Shown: piece after piece, positions 18,636 through 30,669 of the stretch | Position numbering within the stretch: the first letter of the stretch is position 1 | Layout of the letters: each line of letters begins with the position of its first letter | Assembly (NCBI RefSeq): GCF_002744175.1 | Contig: NZ_NKHF01000022.1 | Coordinates: 1 to 54,770, forward strand | Direction of reading: 5' to 3' | Length of the DNA stretch: 54,770 nucleotides | Source of the DNA: Pseudoalteromonas piscicida | GTDB taxonomy: Bacteria > Pseudomonadota > Gammaproteobacteria > Enterobacterales > Alteromonadaceae | Notes under the pieces: generated by a model | The model's database searches: none | What the model saw: the letters and a program-made list of their open reading frames with translations, nothing else | Told to the model about the DNA's origin: nothing | Position numbers and translations under genes: made by a program

Positions 18636-19385
18636 ATGAACCAACCAAGATTTGAAAATCAAACACATTGTTTAAATTGCCAGACTGAGCTATTGGGCGA
18701 ATATTGTTCGGCTTGTGGACAGAAAAAGGTATCAACATTCACATTTCGTCACGTGAACATGCTACTGCAAAGCGCCGTACTAGACTTAGAATCCCCCTTT
18801 TTTAAGTTGTTTGTTGGATTATTAATTCGGCCATTTAAGACTATTCTTGGTTACTTACATGGTCAAAGAAGCCGCTATGGTAACCCTATTAAGTTTAGCT
18901 TTATTTTACTTACCGTGATTGTTTTAGCTTCACATTTTTTTGGGCTTTCTTTTATTTCAAATTACACGCTTGTGGAAGCAAAGCAGCAAACAGGCATAAA
19001 GCTCTACGAGGCTACGCATGTTTATCGGGTGTTTGTATTGGCTCTACTTTTGGGCATTGCGTCAAAGGCAATTTACCGCCACTCAACCTATACCATGCTT
19101 GAGTACGCAATCGGACACCTGCTGATCCTCACCATTACGATATTTTTGTTTGTGGTCCCATTGATGTTTGGGCTGTTAAACGAGCAACTCTATGCCGCTC
19201 TATCTTTTATTTTCTCCAGTACTTACAGCTTGATCTTAAATTATAAGATGGATGAGCATAGGCAAAACATTTGGCGGGCTGGGCTGCGCGCTACAATCGC
19301 TTATACCCTTGGAACACTGACGTTTTCGGCGATTACCCTATTTACTATTGGGGTATACACTGGTCTTGTTGGCGGGATGCAATAA
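18636..19385 (+). CDS. DUF3667 membrane protein with zinc ribbon
   Basis: 249 aa. The N-terminal zinc ribbon C-x2-C...C-x2-C (HCLNCQTELLGEYCSACGQKK) is followed by a cytoplasmic linker and four to five TM helices (about 75-235). This architecture matches DUF3667, whose function is unknown. The conserved segment before the first helix, ending PFKTILGYLHGQRSRYGNPIKFSF, is typical. It may be co-transcribed with the WD40-like lipoprotein upstream. A hairpin lies immediately after the stop. Confidence 0.8.
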   Translation: MNQPRFENQTHCLNCQTELLGEYCSACGQKKVSTFTFRHVNMLLQSAVLDLESPFFKLFVGLLIRPFKTILGYLHGQRSRYGNPIKFSFILLTVIVLASHFFGLSFISNYTLVEAKQQTGIKLYEATHVYRVFVLALLLGIASKAIYRHSTYTMLEYAIGHLLILTITIFLFVVPLMFGLLNEQLYAALSFIFSSTYSLILNYKMDEHRQNIWRAGLRATIAYTLGTLTFSAITLFTIGVYTGLVGGMQ

Positions 19386-19407
19386 TACCCCACAGGCATG
19401 TGGGGTA
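19386..19407 (+). terminator. Hairpin after the DUF3667 gene
   Basis: TACCCCACA-GGCA-TGTGGGGTA is a perfect 9-bp stem starting at the stop codon. It is followed by AAAGTGAC rather than a T-run, so it may act as an RNA 3'-end stabiliser or weak terminator. Confidence 0.5.
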
Positions 19408-19539
19408 AAGTGACTAGAAGTACAAAGTCTCTATTGCAAGACCCACAGAGGCTCACTACGTTAGCTCTGCCTTTTATCAACACCAGTCAACAGGTGCATA
19501 AACAAACTTAAAAGGTCGACAGAGCCTAATAACTCGTAT

Positions 19540-19791
19540 TTATTGCTTTAGCTGTGCTTTTGCCGCTTCAACTTTCTCAAAGTCTAACCCGAGTTCATCG
19601 ACCGCTTCTTTGATCAATGCAGGGTTTTGCATTACCAACCCCATCAGCTGTTGTAGTTTTTCTGGTGGAATACCTAACTGCTGGATAGTAGCCATCGCCA
19701 TCATCGGGTTTTCGGTCAGCTGGGTAAATACCGCTTCAATTTGTTCATCCGAAATATTGTGTTCTTTAAGTAATGCAATGATTGGGTTCAT
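19540..19791 (-). CDS. DUF2999 family protein
   Basis: An 83-aa acidic, all-helical small protein (MNPIIALLKEHNISDEQIEAVFTQLTENPMMAMATIQQLGIPPEKLQQLMGLV...). It matches the DUF2999 family known from Vibrio and Pseudoalteromonas, with no assigned function. There are no TM segments or cysteines, so it should be cytoplasmic. It starts 8 bases after the stop of the methyltransferase gene and is probably co-transcribed with it. Confidence 0.8.
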   Translation of the reverse strand: MNPIIALLKEHNISDEQIEAVFTQLTENPMMAMATIQQLGIPPEKLQQLMGLVMQNPALIKEAVDELGLDFEKVEAAKAQLKQ

Positions 19792-19799
19792 CTTGTTTC

Positions 19800-20999
19800 C
19801 TAACTATTTTTTACTAATCGTGCGGCATAAAAACCGTCAAATTCCGAATTTACTCCTGGAAGTAAGCGTAGTGAGTCTTCTAACTGCCAATTGGGGTTGT
19901 TAGCCAAAAAGCGCTCTACCTGCAGCTCGTTTTCGGCAGGTAAAATAGAGCAAGTCGCGTAAACTAACTTGCCACCCACCTTACACATTTGACTGTAACG
20001 CTCGAGAATATCGGTTTGCAAAGCAATAAGTGTGTCTAAATTTTGCGAATTCAAGTGCCATTTTGCATCAGGGTTACGCTTTAATACGCCGAGGCCTGAA
20101 CAGGGGACATCCAACAACACACGGTCAAACTTCTCTTTTTGACGTTTAATGGTTTTATTGTTTTGGATAGTACGTGTTTCAGCAACATGGACACCGGCTC
20201 GTTTCGCCCGCTGCTTAAGCGTTTCAAGTTTGTGCTCATGAATATCCAAAGACAGTAACCGACCTTTGTTTTCCATCAGTGCCGCCAAATGTAAACTCTT
20301 TCCACCAGCGCCAGCGCAGGCGTCTACCACTTTATGCCCTGGCTGAACATCCAAGAATGGCGCTATTTGCTGAGAGCCAGCATCTTGCATTTCAAACCAT
20401 CCAGCCTGAAATGCTTGAGAGCGAAATAGGTGACTATTAGATTCCACTTTTAAAGCGTGATGAGAATCAAGCGCAACTTGTGAAACTTTGATCCCTTCTT
20501 TTGCTAAAGACGCCGTGACCGCTGCTATATCACTTTTAAGGGTATTTACGCGCAAATATTGCGATGCACTTTGATTTAATGCCTCTGCAATCGCTGGCCA
20601 CTGTTCACCTAGTTGCGCAGAAGCCACATCGTTTAACCAATCAGGGAATGATAAACGAACGGCTTGAGGTGCCTGCGCTATTAAACTTTCTAGCTGTTCT
20701 AGGTTATAACGCTCGGTATCCACCCACTCTGGCAGTGGCTGTGCTGTAACAACTTGGCAAGTCAACCAATAGCCAAAGCCATCTAACGGCATTTCTTCAT
20801 GTTCAAGTAGATAAGCCAGTAATCGTTTAAAACGAAAAATATGATAATAATTACTCACCACATACTGCCTTTCATCAAGGCTCCACTGAGGGTTGTTCTG
20901 TAGTAATTGAGTTAATGCTTTATCGGCATGAAGAGAGGTATCTAGTACATGTTCAATGCACTCAGACAGAGTTTGAACTAACGCGCGAGTTACAGACAC
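19800..20999 (-). CDS. RsmB/NOP-family RNA (cytosine-5) methyltransferase
   Basis: SAM-dependent RNA m5C methyltransferase, 399 aa. The N-terminal ~140 residues form a NusB-like helical RNA-binding domain. The catalytic part has the SAM motif DACAGAGGKS (226-235), the acidic LDIHEHKLE loop, motif IV DVPCSG with Cys300, and motif VI ATCSILPAENE with Cys350. One of the two cysteines forms the covalent bond to C6 and the other resolves it. It is somewhat shorter than canonical RsmB (about 430 aa), so the exact rRNA position is not certain. The DUF2999 gene follows. Confidence 0.85.
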   Translation of the reverse strand: MSVTRALVQTLSECIEHVLDTSLHADKALTQLLQNNPQWSLDERQYVVSNYYHIFRFKRLLAYLLEHEEMPLDGFGYWLTCQVVTAQPLPEWVDTERYNLEQLESLIAQAPQAVRLSFPDWLNDVASAQLGEQWPAIAEALNQSASQYLRVNTLKSDIAAVTASLAKEGIKVSQVALDSHHALKVESNSHLFRSQAFQAGWFEMQDAGSQQIAPFLDVQPGHKVVDACAGAGGKSLHLAALMENKGRLLSLDIHEHKLETLKQRAKRAGVHVAETRTIQNNKTIKRQKEKFDRVLLDVPCSGLGVLKRNPDAKWHLNSQNLDTLIALQTDILERYSQMCKVGGKLVYATCSILPAENELQVERFLANNPNWQLEDSLRLLPGVNSEFDGFYAARLVKNS

Positions 21000-21133
21000 A
21001 ATATGGTCTCGATTATTGCTAAAACACTATTTTAGCGCGCATACCATGGGGCATCAATTGGAGTTTATGATCTTTGGCAAGAATCTTAAAAGTTGTGGGG
21101 CCAAAGTAACCAGCCCCACAGCGACTAGCTGTA

Positions 21134-22573
21134 TTAGTTAACAGCCAACCAAGGACCAGAACCATCGGCAGCTGGTATATTGCCTTTGGTCCACCATTTC
21201 GCTTCGTAGATCGCACCATTGTAGCTGGCGCGATCGCCTTTTAGATACACTTTGTCTGCATCCCAAGCGGGTACTCCATCGACAGGCGGTTCTGTTGGGG
21301 TCGTTGGTAAGTCATCAACTACACGCACTTCAGGCCAGCTTGCATGTGACTCATAGAAGTTTGTCACACATTTCTCATAGTCTCCTGGAACTAGTGCCGA
21401 ATAAGCTGTTTGATACCCAACCAGTTTACATTCAAATGAATAGCCTCCGGGGCGATCTGCGTAATAAGCCCAGTCTCCTTCCCAGTTGGTGTAAAGAACA
21501 TCGGTTGCGCCATCTAAGTTTAAACTGCCATAAGGCGTTTGCTGCCAGCAGGTATTTTCTTCATCGGCTTGAATGTTGATGTTGTAATGATGCGATAATC
21601 CTTCCCAGTAGCGGATCCGGTTAACTGGCTGGCCTTTGTCTTTATTCTGCGCGCCGCACTCAATACCGCCATTGATGATATTAATCGTTGTACCAAAGCC
21701 GTAACCAATCCCAGCATCACTTTCGCGTTGTGATGGCGTCCAGGTTCTATCTATGACATGAAGCATGGCCGGTTTTGGCGCTTGCGGCGTTAAGAAAAAC
21801 CAAATTGCTGACGCTAAATTGAGCCAAGAGTCTGCCACTAAACCTGGATTATCTAGTAATACGGTGGCATCGCCATTAAACATCACCTCGCTAAATGCAC
21901 CATAGTTAAAATGATACGATAGCTGCTTTGCGCCACGGCCAAAGTAACCTTGTCCCGCGCCACAGGGCCAACGGCGATTTTGCCAATCATTTTGACCACA
22001 TCCAGTTGTGTAGCCCACCTCGCCTTCAGACCAGCCCATTTCACGCACATGAACTAATGCCTGTTGCCACTCTTCTAATCCCAGCGGATTGTCAGAGATG
22101 TTGTCCTTAGCAATATGCCCTCCGGTTTCTTGAGCGAAGTGAGCAAAAGCAGTCACTATGGAGCGTTTGCAGATAGCATCAGCGTCCCGACCGTCACTGT
22201 AGTCGCCACAAAACGCAGGAAACTTACCGATTGCACGTAAAAAGCGCGTATAGGTGTATTCAGGTGCCGCCATTTGAGTAAGAAACTGCCATTGCGTTTG
22301 CCCAAATACGCGTTCTGCTCTTTTTACATTATCGGGGTTACTGGCAAGACCTGGGGCAATCGCCTCGACTATGGTGTTGTCTCTAGTTTCAAGGGCTTTA
22401 GACCAAATAGCGTACATTGGATCATCCGTCTTTGCGCGTTCGGCACTCGTTAATTCGACCCGAGAGACAACATAGCCATTGGGGTTTTGCGGGTCAGGTT
22501 GCGGGTTCATTGCCATTACTTGGCTTGCAGCAATAGCCAGCGAGACTGAAGTTGCTAATTTTAGAGTATTCAT
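21134..22573 (-). CDS. Secreted GH19 chitinase with C-terminal chitin-binding module
   Basis: Hydrolyses chitin outside the cell by an inverting mechanism. The 479-aa protein has a signal peptide (MNTLKLATSVSLAIAASQVMA). A GH19 catalytic domain spans about residues 75-370, with general-acid Glu149 in AHFAQETGGH and the family sequence YFGRGAKQLSYHFNYG. A short Pro/Thr linker (TTPTEPPVDG) leads to a CBM5/12-type module of about 45 residues (PAWDADKVYLKGDRASYNGAIYEAKWWTKG) with the aromatic binding face. Chitin use fits a marine, particle- or crustacean-associated life. It is a single-gene unit. Confidence 0.92.
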   Translation of the reverse strand: MNTLKLATSVSLAIAASQVMAMNPQPDPQNPNGYVVSRVELTSAERAKTDDPMYAIWSKALETRDNTIVEAIAPGLASNPDNVKRAERVFGQTQWQFLTQMAAPEYTYTRFLRAIGKFPAFCGDYSDGRDADAICKRSIVTAFAHFAQETGGHIAKDNISDNPLGLEEWQQALVHVREMGWSEGEVGYTTGCGQNDWQNRRWPCGAGQGYFGRGAKQLSYHFNYGAFSEVMFNGDATVLLDNPGLVADSWLNLASAIWFFLTPQAPKPAMLHVIDRTWTPSQRESDAGIGYGFGTTINIINGGIECGAQNKDKGQPVNRIRYWEGLSHHYNINIQADEENTCWQQTPYGSLNLDGATDVLYTNWEGDWAYYADRPGGYSFECKLVGYQTAYSALVPGDYEKCVTNFYESHASWPEVRVVDDLPTTPTEPPVDGVPAWDADKVYLKGDRASYNGAIYEAKWWTKGNIPAADGSGPWLAVN

Positions 22574-22787
22574 ACTTATCCTTTACATATTGTTGTTAAT
22601 GGCGAAGTCGCCAATTTAACAATTATTAACAAAATGACATCGCTGTCAAATTTTGTTCACTCTTTACGCTCTACTATTCCATTGCATTGAACTCAAATTG
22701 AGCGCTGCCGAAGCTTTTTGGTACATTAACCAACGTGATATGCTAGAGCGAACCGCTTCACAGTAAATAACAACAATAGAGCAGCTT

Positions 22788-23345
22788 ATGAAAATCATTC
22801 CATTGCAACCAGCACACTTTTTACGTGTCATTGAACTTGGTAATCTCGTTCATGGTGATAACTACTTAGATGAAACTGGCATTGAGCAGATGTACCAGAA
22901 GGGCTGTAAAAACGGCATTAACGCTTCCTTTGTCGCGTTAAGCGAAAGCGATGAATTACTCGGCTTCAGAACGTCTTATAGTGCTGGGCAATGGCCAATT
23001 GATAAGTGGAGCACGCCAACACTTTGGCCCGTTGATCAAGCGGATATGGCTTACTTTAAGTGCATCGCTATTGCACCTTCAGCACAGGGGCAAGGTATAG
23101 GGCCACAACTACTGCGCCACTCAGTGGAAGCGCTTAAGCAACAAGGTGCAAAGGCTGGCGTTTCTCATCTTTGGAAGCAAAGCCCTGGTAATGGGGCCGT
23201 AAAATACTTCACCAAAGCCGGTGGCAAACTCATCAAAGTACATGATGATAAGTGGTTAGACGACTGTATCTATCATGGCTATGTCTGCACTATCTGTGGT
23301 ACTGAGTGCCATTGTCAGGCAGCCGAAATGGTGTTGGAGTTTTAG
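22788..23345 (+). CDS. GNAT family N-acetyltransferase
   Basis: 185 aa. The GNAT acetyl-CoA loop is recognisable as CIAIAPSAQGQGIGPQLLRHSVEAL (motif A, Q/R-x-x-G-x-G/A), preceded by a beta strand with LLGFRTSYS. The C-terminus has an unusual cluster of cysteines and histidines (YHGYVCTICGTECHCQ) that could bind metal. The next gene, an FAD oxidoreductase, begins immediately after its stop, and a second GNAT follows that. The three-gene operon may handle one amine- or amino-acid-type substrate. Confidence 0.8.
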   Translation: MKIIPLQPAHFLRVIELGNLVHGDNYLDETGIEQMYQKGCKNGINASFVALSESDELLGFRTSYSAGQWPIDKWSTPTLWPVDQADMAYFKCIAIAPSAQGQGIGPQLLRHSVEALKQQGAKAGVSHLWKQSPGNGAVKYFTKAGGKLIKVHDDKWLDDCIYHGYVCTICGTECHCQAAEMVLEF

Positions 23346-23346
23346 T

Positions 23347-24681
23347 ATGTCAGGATTTGATCCACTTACTCACTCCCATTGCCAAGGCCAAGCCTTTGCA
23401 AACAGTTATTGGGCCGCCACATGCGATATAGGCACGTCACTTCCTGCGCTCGATAAGCCTTTGCAAGTCGATGTTGCGGTCATAGGAGGGGGCTTTACCG
23501 GTTTACTTACGGCATACCACCTTGCAACCACCCACCAACAAAGCGTTGCTTTGTTTGAAGCGAATCAAATCGGCTTTGGTGCGAGCGCGAGAAATGCAGG
23601 CTTTGTTCTGCCCAGCACTGGACGTTTAGGTTATGCCCAACTTGCCAAAAAATACGGTCTAGAGATCAGCAAAACCATTTACCGTGAATACAATGATGCA
23701 GTTTCTTTGGTGCGTAGCCTTATCGATGAGCATAACATTGACTGCAATGTTCAATCAGCTGGATATCTTAAGGTTGCCCACAATCAACATGCGTTCGCAC
23801 AACTAAAAGCGCAGGCCGAATACCTAAGTGAGACGATGGAGAGTAACCATCACCAACTGCTTTCCCGTCAACAACTTGCTGAGCAGTATATGCACAATCA
23901 ACAAGGGTTTGGCGCGTTGAGATTTAATAATGCATTTGGTGTTCACCCATTAAAATTGTTGATGGGCTACAAGGCATTAGCGCAGCAAGCTGGCGTGCAA
24001 ATTTATGAAAATAGCTTAGTGACGCATCAGCAGCATCAAAGTGACAAGCATCAACTCGTGGTTAATGGTCACAGCGTATCTGCAGATAAAGTCGTGATTG
24101 CGGCGAACGCATACAGCCAACGACAATTTTCACCATTAACACACGGTCGCTACCTGCCTATTCTAAGTAGCATTATTGTAACTAACCCACTTAGCGATGA
24201 AGTGCTCGAAGCAAATGGTTTGTTCACAGAGCAAGTAGTGATGGATACTCGACGACTCAAATATTACTACCGCCGACTGCCTGACAACCGTATTCTATTT
24301 GGTGGTCGTGGTGCCGTGTTTGGACGCGATCAAGATAATTTAAAGTATCAACACAATTTACAAGCGGCGCTCAAAGACTGCTTTACACAGTTACCATTTA
24401 CGGTCGATTACTTTTGGAGTGGCTACATCGCCGCCGCACTTGATGACATACCGCACATTTACAGCGAAAATAATACCGGTTATGTTTTGGGCTACTGTGG
24501 CTCTGGCGTGGCGTTCAGTGCTCAGGCTAGTATTCGGTTAGCAGAAAAGTTGATGGGTATTAAAGTGCCGAATATACCAATTTACACTAAGCCACTGCCG
24601 AAGTTTCCTCTGCCACAGTTACGACGTCTCGGCCAGCTCGCTTATTACCAATATGCACAAGTTATGGACAAGGTAAGCTGA
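23347..24681 (+). CDS. FAD-dependent oxidoreductase, DAO family (PuuB/glycine-oxidase-like)
   Basis: A 444-aa flavoprotein that probably oxidises an amine or D-/N-substituted amino acid. The N-terminal Rossmann motif is DVAVIGGGFTGLLTAYHLA, followed by FEANQIGFGASARNAGFV, which is very like gamma-glutamylputrescine oxidases. The C-terminal FAD segment is GYVLGYCGSGVAFSAQAS. The start is ATG at 23347, two bases after the preceding GNAT stop; an open frame further upstream overlaps that gene and is rejected. The stop overlaps the downstream GNAT start by one base (TGATG). Confidence 0.85.
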   Translation: MSGFDPLTHSHCQGQAFANSYWAATCDIGTSLPALDKPLQVDVAVIGGGFTGLLTAYHLATTHQQSVALFEANQIGFGASARNAGFVLPSTGRLGYAQLAKKYGLEISKTIYREYNDAVSLVRSLIDEHNIDCNVQSAGYLKVAHNQHAFAQLKAQAEYLSETMESNHHQLLSRQQLAEQYMHNQQGFGALRFNNAFGVHPLKLLMGYKALAQQAGVQIYENSLVTHQQHQSDKHQLVVNGHSVSADKVVIAANAYSQRQFSPLTHGRYLPILSSIIVTNPLSDEVLEANGLFTEQVVMDTRRLKYYYRRLPDNRILFGGRGAVFGRDQDNLKYQHNLQAALKDCFTQLPFTVDYFWSGYIAAALDDIPHIYSENNTGYVLGYCGSGVAFSAQASIRLAEKLMGIKVPNIPIYTKPLPKFPLPQLRRLGQLAYYQYAQVMDKVS

Positions 24682-25211
24682 TGACAACTCCGATAATACG
24701 CTCAGCAACCTACGAAGATGCACAATCACTTGCCGCGCTATCGATCCAAGTTTGGCTCGATACATATGCAGTCGAAGGGCTCCGGCAAGAATATGCAGAG
24801 TATGCGTTATCTACCTTTACACAGGCCTACTTTACTTCTTTGCTACAGCGAGAAGAGATAAGCATTTACATAGCAGTGCATCAAGATGCTATACAAGGTT
24901 ATGTCCAAGCTAATCACCACTCAAAATACCACCAGCAAGACCTTGGTTTTGAAGTAGAAAAACTCTACGTGCTAAGCCGATTTCAAGGGCTTGGGATAGG
25001 TCGGCGTTTACTTTCTCATATGGTAGAAAAATTTGGCGAACGATATTGGCTGTATACTTGGGTCGAGAACAAATCAAATCGATTTTACGAAAAACTGGGA
25101 CTCAAGCTGATTGGTAAACACCACTTTCAATTTCATCATTGGGAAATTGAGAATAATGTTTACCACGCTCCGGGTATCGTACCCCTTGGTATTAATCAAA
25201 CTGAGCCTTAA
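24681..25211 (+). CDS. GNAT family N-acetyltransferase
   Basis: A 176-aa GNAT. It opens IIRSATYEDAQSLAALSIQVWLDTY, and the acetyl-CoA loop is EVEKLYVLSRFQGLGIGRRLLSHMVEKFG, followed by WTWVE-like LYTWVENKSNRFYEKLGLKLIG. It is translationally coupled to the FAD oxidoreductase. Its 3' end overlaps the convergent HD-GYP gene by 20 bases, so there is no room for a separate terminator between them. Confidence 0.85.
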   Translation: MTTPIIRSATYEDAQSLAALSIQVWLDTYAVEGLRQEYAEYALSTFTQAYFTSLLQREEISIYIAVHQDAIQGYVQANHHSKYHQQDLGFEVEKLYVLSRFQGLGIGRRLLSHMVEKFGERYWLYTWVENKSNRFYEKLGLKLIGKHHFQFHHWEIENNVYHAPGIVPLGINQTEP

Positions 25212-26171
25212 TTTTTAGTAGTTCAGTTATGTTTTCTTCTAACAATGTCACCAGCTTCGGGTCAAAGTGTTTGCCACTTTCAGAGTGAATAAATGCCAAT
25301 GCTTTTTCAATTGTCCAAGCTTCTTTATAAGGACGCTTTGAAGTAAGTGCATCAAAAACATCAGCGAGGGCACAGATCCTGCCCTCTAATGAGATCTCTT
25401 CCCCTTTTAAACCTTTGGGGTAACCGCTTCCATCAAACTTTTCGTGATGCTCCATCGCCATTAAATAGGCAAGTTTAACCAACTTTGAGTCGGAGTCTGC
25501 AAGAATATTGGCCCCCAGCTCAGCATGCTGCTTCATCACTTCATACTCGTCCGGCTCTAAACGTCCGGGCTTTAACAGAATGCTATCAGCAATGCCGACC
25601 TTACCTATATCATGCATAGGCGCAGCCAGCATAATGTCTTCAGCATATTCATCAGGCAGACCACAGGCTTTAGCTAGCACAAAACAGTACCGGCTCATTC
25701 TTGCAATGTGCTGGCCTGTATCATTATCTTTATATTCTGCGGCCTGTCCAAGGCGCTGCATTAGCTCAACATAGGCACTCTTAAGCTCTGTTGCACTGAC
25801 TAAAGACAAGTGTGTTTTTACGCGTGCTCTTGTGATTGCAGGGCTAATTGGCTTGGTAATATAATCCACACCACCGAGTTCAAAGCCCTTGGCTTCATCA
25901 AATTCTTCACTTAACGCGGTAACAAAAATAATCGGGATCCGAGCTGTATCTGGATTCTCTTTTAGCTTTTCGCACACTTCAAAGCCTGTCATTTCAGGCA
26001 TCATCACATCAAGTAGAATCAAACTCGGGCGTTCTTTATCTATTAAATCTAATGCCAGCGACCCCGATTTGGCAAACTTCATACGGTATTGGTTACCCAA
26101 GGTTTGCTTTAAAATTTGCAGGTTCGTTGCTTCATCGTCAACGGCTAAAATTAGAGGCTTATGATCATTTA

Positions 26172-26175
<4 letters not shown>
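25192..26175 (-). CDS. Response regulator with HD-GYP c-di-GMP phosphodiesterase domain
   Basis: 327 aa. The N-terminal receiver (ILAVDDEATNLQIL, phospho-acceptor in LILLDVMMPEMTGFEV, Lys in YITKPISP) controls an HD-GYP domain. Catalytic residues are visible: the HD pair in MHDIGKVGI, HAELGANIL, MEHHEKFDGSGYPKGLKGEEI (the GYP motif) and LADVFDALTSKRPYK. It would hydrolyse cyclic di-GMP, favouring motility over biofilm. The start ATG overlaps the stop of the upstream hybrid kinase by 4 bases, so the two are coupled and very likely partners. Confidence 0.93.
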
Positions 26176-29453
<3,278 letters not shown>

Positions 29454-29604
29454 AGCAACGCAGATAGTAAGATATGCTTAGAGTCTAGCTGTCCTAAGCC
29501 CAGTTTTACAGAAGAAATCGTTGTCAAAACGAGATTTCAAGATAAATGCCTGCTCTTTTAAATTTATTAGTAATATCAGGTACAAAGAGCTTGCTATCGT
29601 TACT

Positions 29605-30669
29605 TTATTCATATCCCACCAACTCCGCATACCCTTCTCCAATAAAACCACCAGACGCGCGAACCCGGCCCTCCCAATATTTAACGGTGAGTTGGTTGCG
29701 AGCATCTTTATTAATACTGTCGATGATAATTGGATCTCTGCCTTGCAACTCTAGCTGCCATGTTGTTGGATAACGTACACCATCCAATAAGGTTTCCGTG
29801 AGTACCGATAGCTGGATTGCTTGCGGCGGAATTTGCTTAATCGCTTTTCCAGCTTTCGTGATTTCTGTCCCTCGGCACTCTTTATAAGTCTGCTGCTGAT
29901 CACGAATACAAAAGACCATCAGCGCTTCCCTTTTGTCCTCACCACGAATACTAAACCAGTCCCAGCCTTTGTGATGTTGGTTAATAAATGACGAAGACCA
30001 TTCTCTGTCGAGCCAAGCATCACCTGTGACTTGATGTGATTGACCTTGAAATACCAGTGTGCCTGTTACCGTTAAAAATGGATAGCTGTAGTACATAGAG
30101 GCATGACCGTCCGATGTTTTTACGCTATAGCCTTTATTTCCATGTAACACTAAAGGGCTGGTGTCTAGCACTAAGTTTATGTCGTTACTCGCTGCACCTG
30201 CGTTCAGCGCTAGTGGAAAAAACGCACTTTGCTCACTTTTTAGATACCAGTTATCGAGACGCGCAACAAAAGGTTCTGCTTGGATTTGCACTTGTCCCGC
30301 TCGGCCGTAGCGCTCAAATGCTTGATGGCTTGTGTCGCTCTGAATGGCAAAATGCGCGAAGTAAATCTGGTTATCCCACCACTGACTATCAAATTGATTA
30401 TTGGGTATTGATGTTCTGAATAACGTCCACTGTACTCCAAACCCTTGCCCCGTTTCGCTTTTTAAATTAGCCGTTACATACCACCATTCAATTCCTTGGG
30501 CTGGATGGCTTCCATGATCCCGAGGGAAGTCTAATTGGTAACTTGAAGAAACAGGTTCCCCCTGTTCAAGACTAAAAAAGTGAGGAGCAGCGCCTGACTT
30601 TGAGGGTTCTGGTATGCATGCCGCACTTAGTAAGCAAAGTAGCACAGCGATTAAGGAACTATTCTTCAT
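29605..30669 (-). CDS. AttH/carotenoid-hydratase-like (lipocalin-like) lipoprotein
   Basis: About 354 aa. The lipoprotein signal is MKNSSLIAVLLCLLSAAC with lipobox LSAAC. The body matches the AttH/CrtC-type double-lipocalin fold: PRDHGSHPAQGIEWWYVTANLKSETGQGFGVQWTLFRT at the start, then GDAWLDREWSS and GWDWFSIR. Family members sit beside ABC exporters of the AttEFGH type and may bind a hydrophobic cargo. The start at 30669 overlaps the permease stop by about 11 bases; an in-frame start at 30684 is less likely because it lies before the signal peptide. It is last gene of the export operon. Confidence 0.8.
   Translation of the reverse strand: MKNSSLIAVLLCLLSAACIPEPSKSGAAPHFFSLEQGEPVSSSYQLDFPRDHGSHPAQGIEWWYVTANLKSETGQGFGVQWTLFRTSIPNNQFDSQWWDNQIYFAHFAIQSDTSHQAFERYGRAGQVQIQAEPFVARLDNWYLKSEQSAFFPLALNAGAASNDINLVLDTSPLVLHGNKGYSVKTSDGHASMYYSYPFLTVTGTLVFQGQSHQVTGDAWLDREWSSSFINQHHKGWDWFSIRGEDKREALMVFCIRDQQQTYKECRGTEITKAGKAIKQIPPQAIQLSVLTETLLDGVRYPTTWQLELQGRDPIIIDSINKDARNQLTVKYWEGRVRASGGFIGEGYAELVGYE

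Noticed and set aside
23275..23346. Extension of the FAD oxidoreductase into the preceding GNAT gene
   Set aside because: It would overlap the GNAT coding region by ~70 bases; the ATG at 23347 fits the Rossmann motif position.
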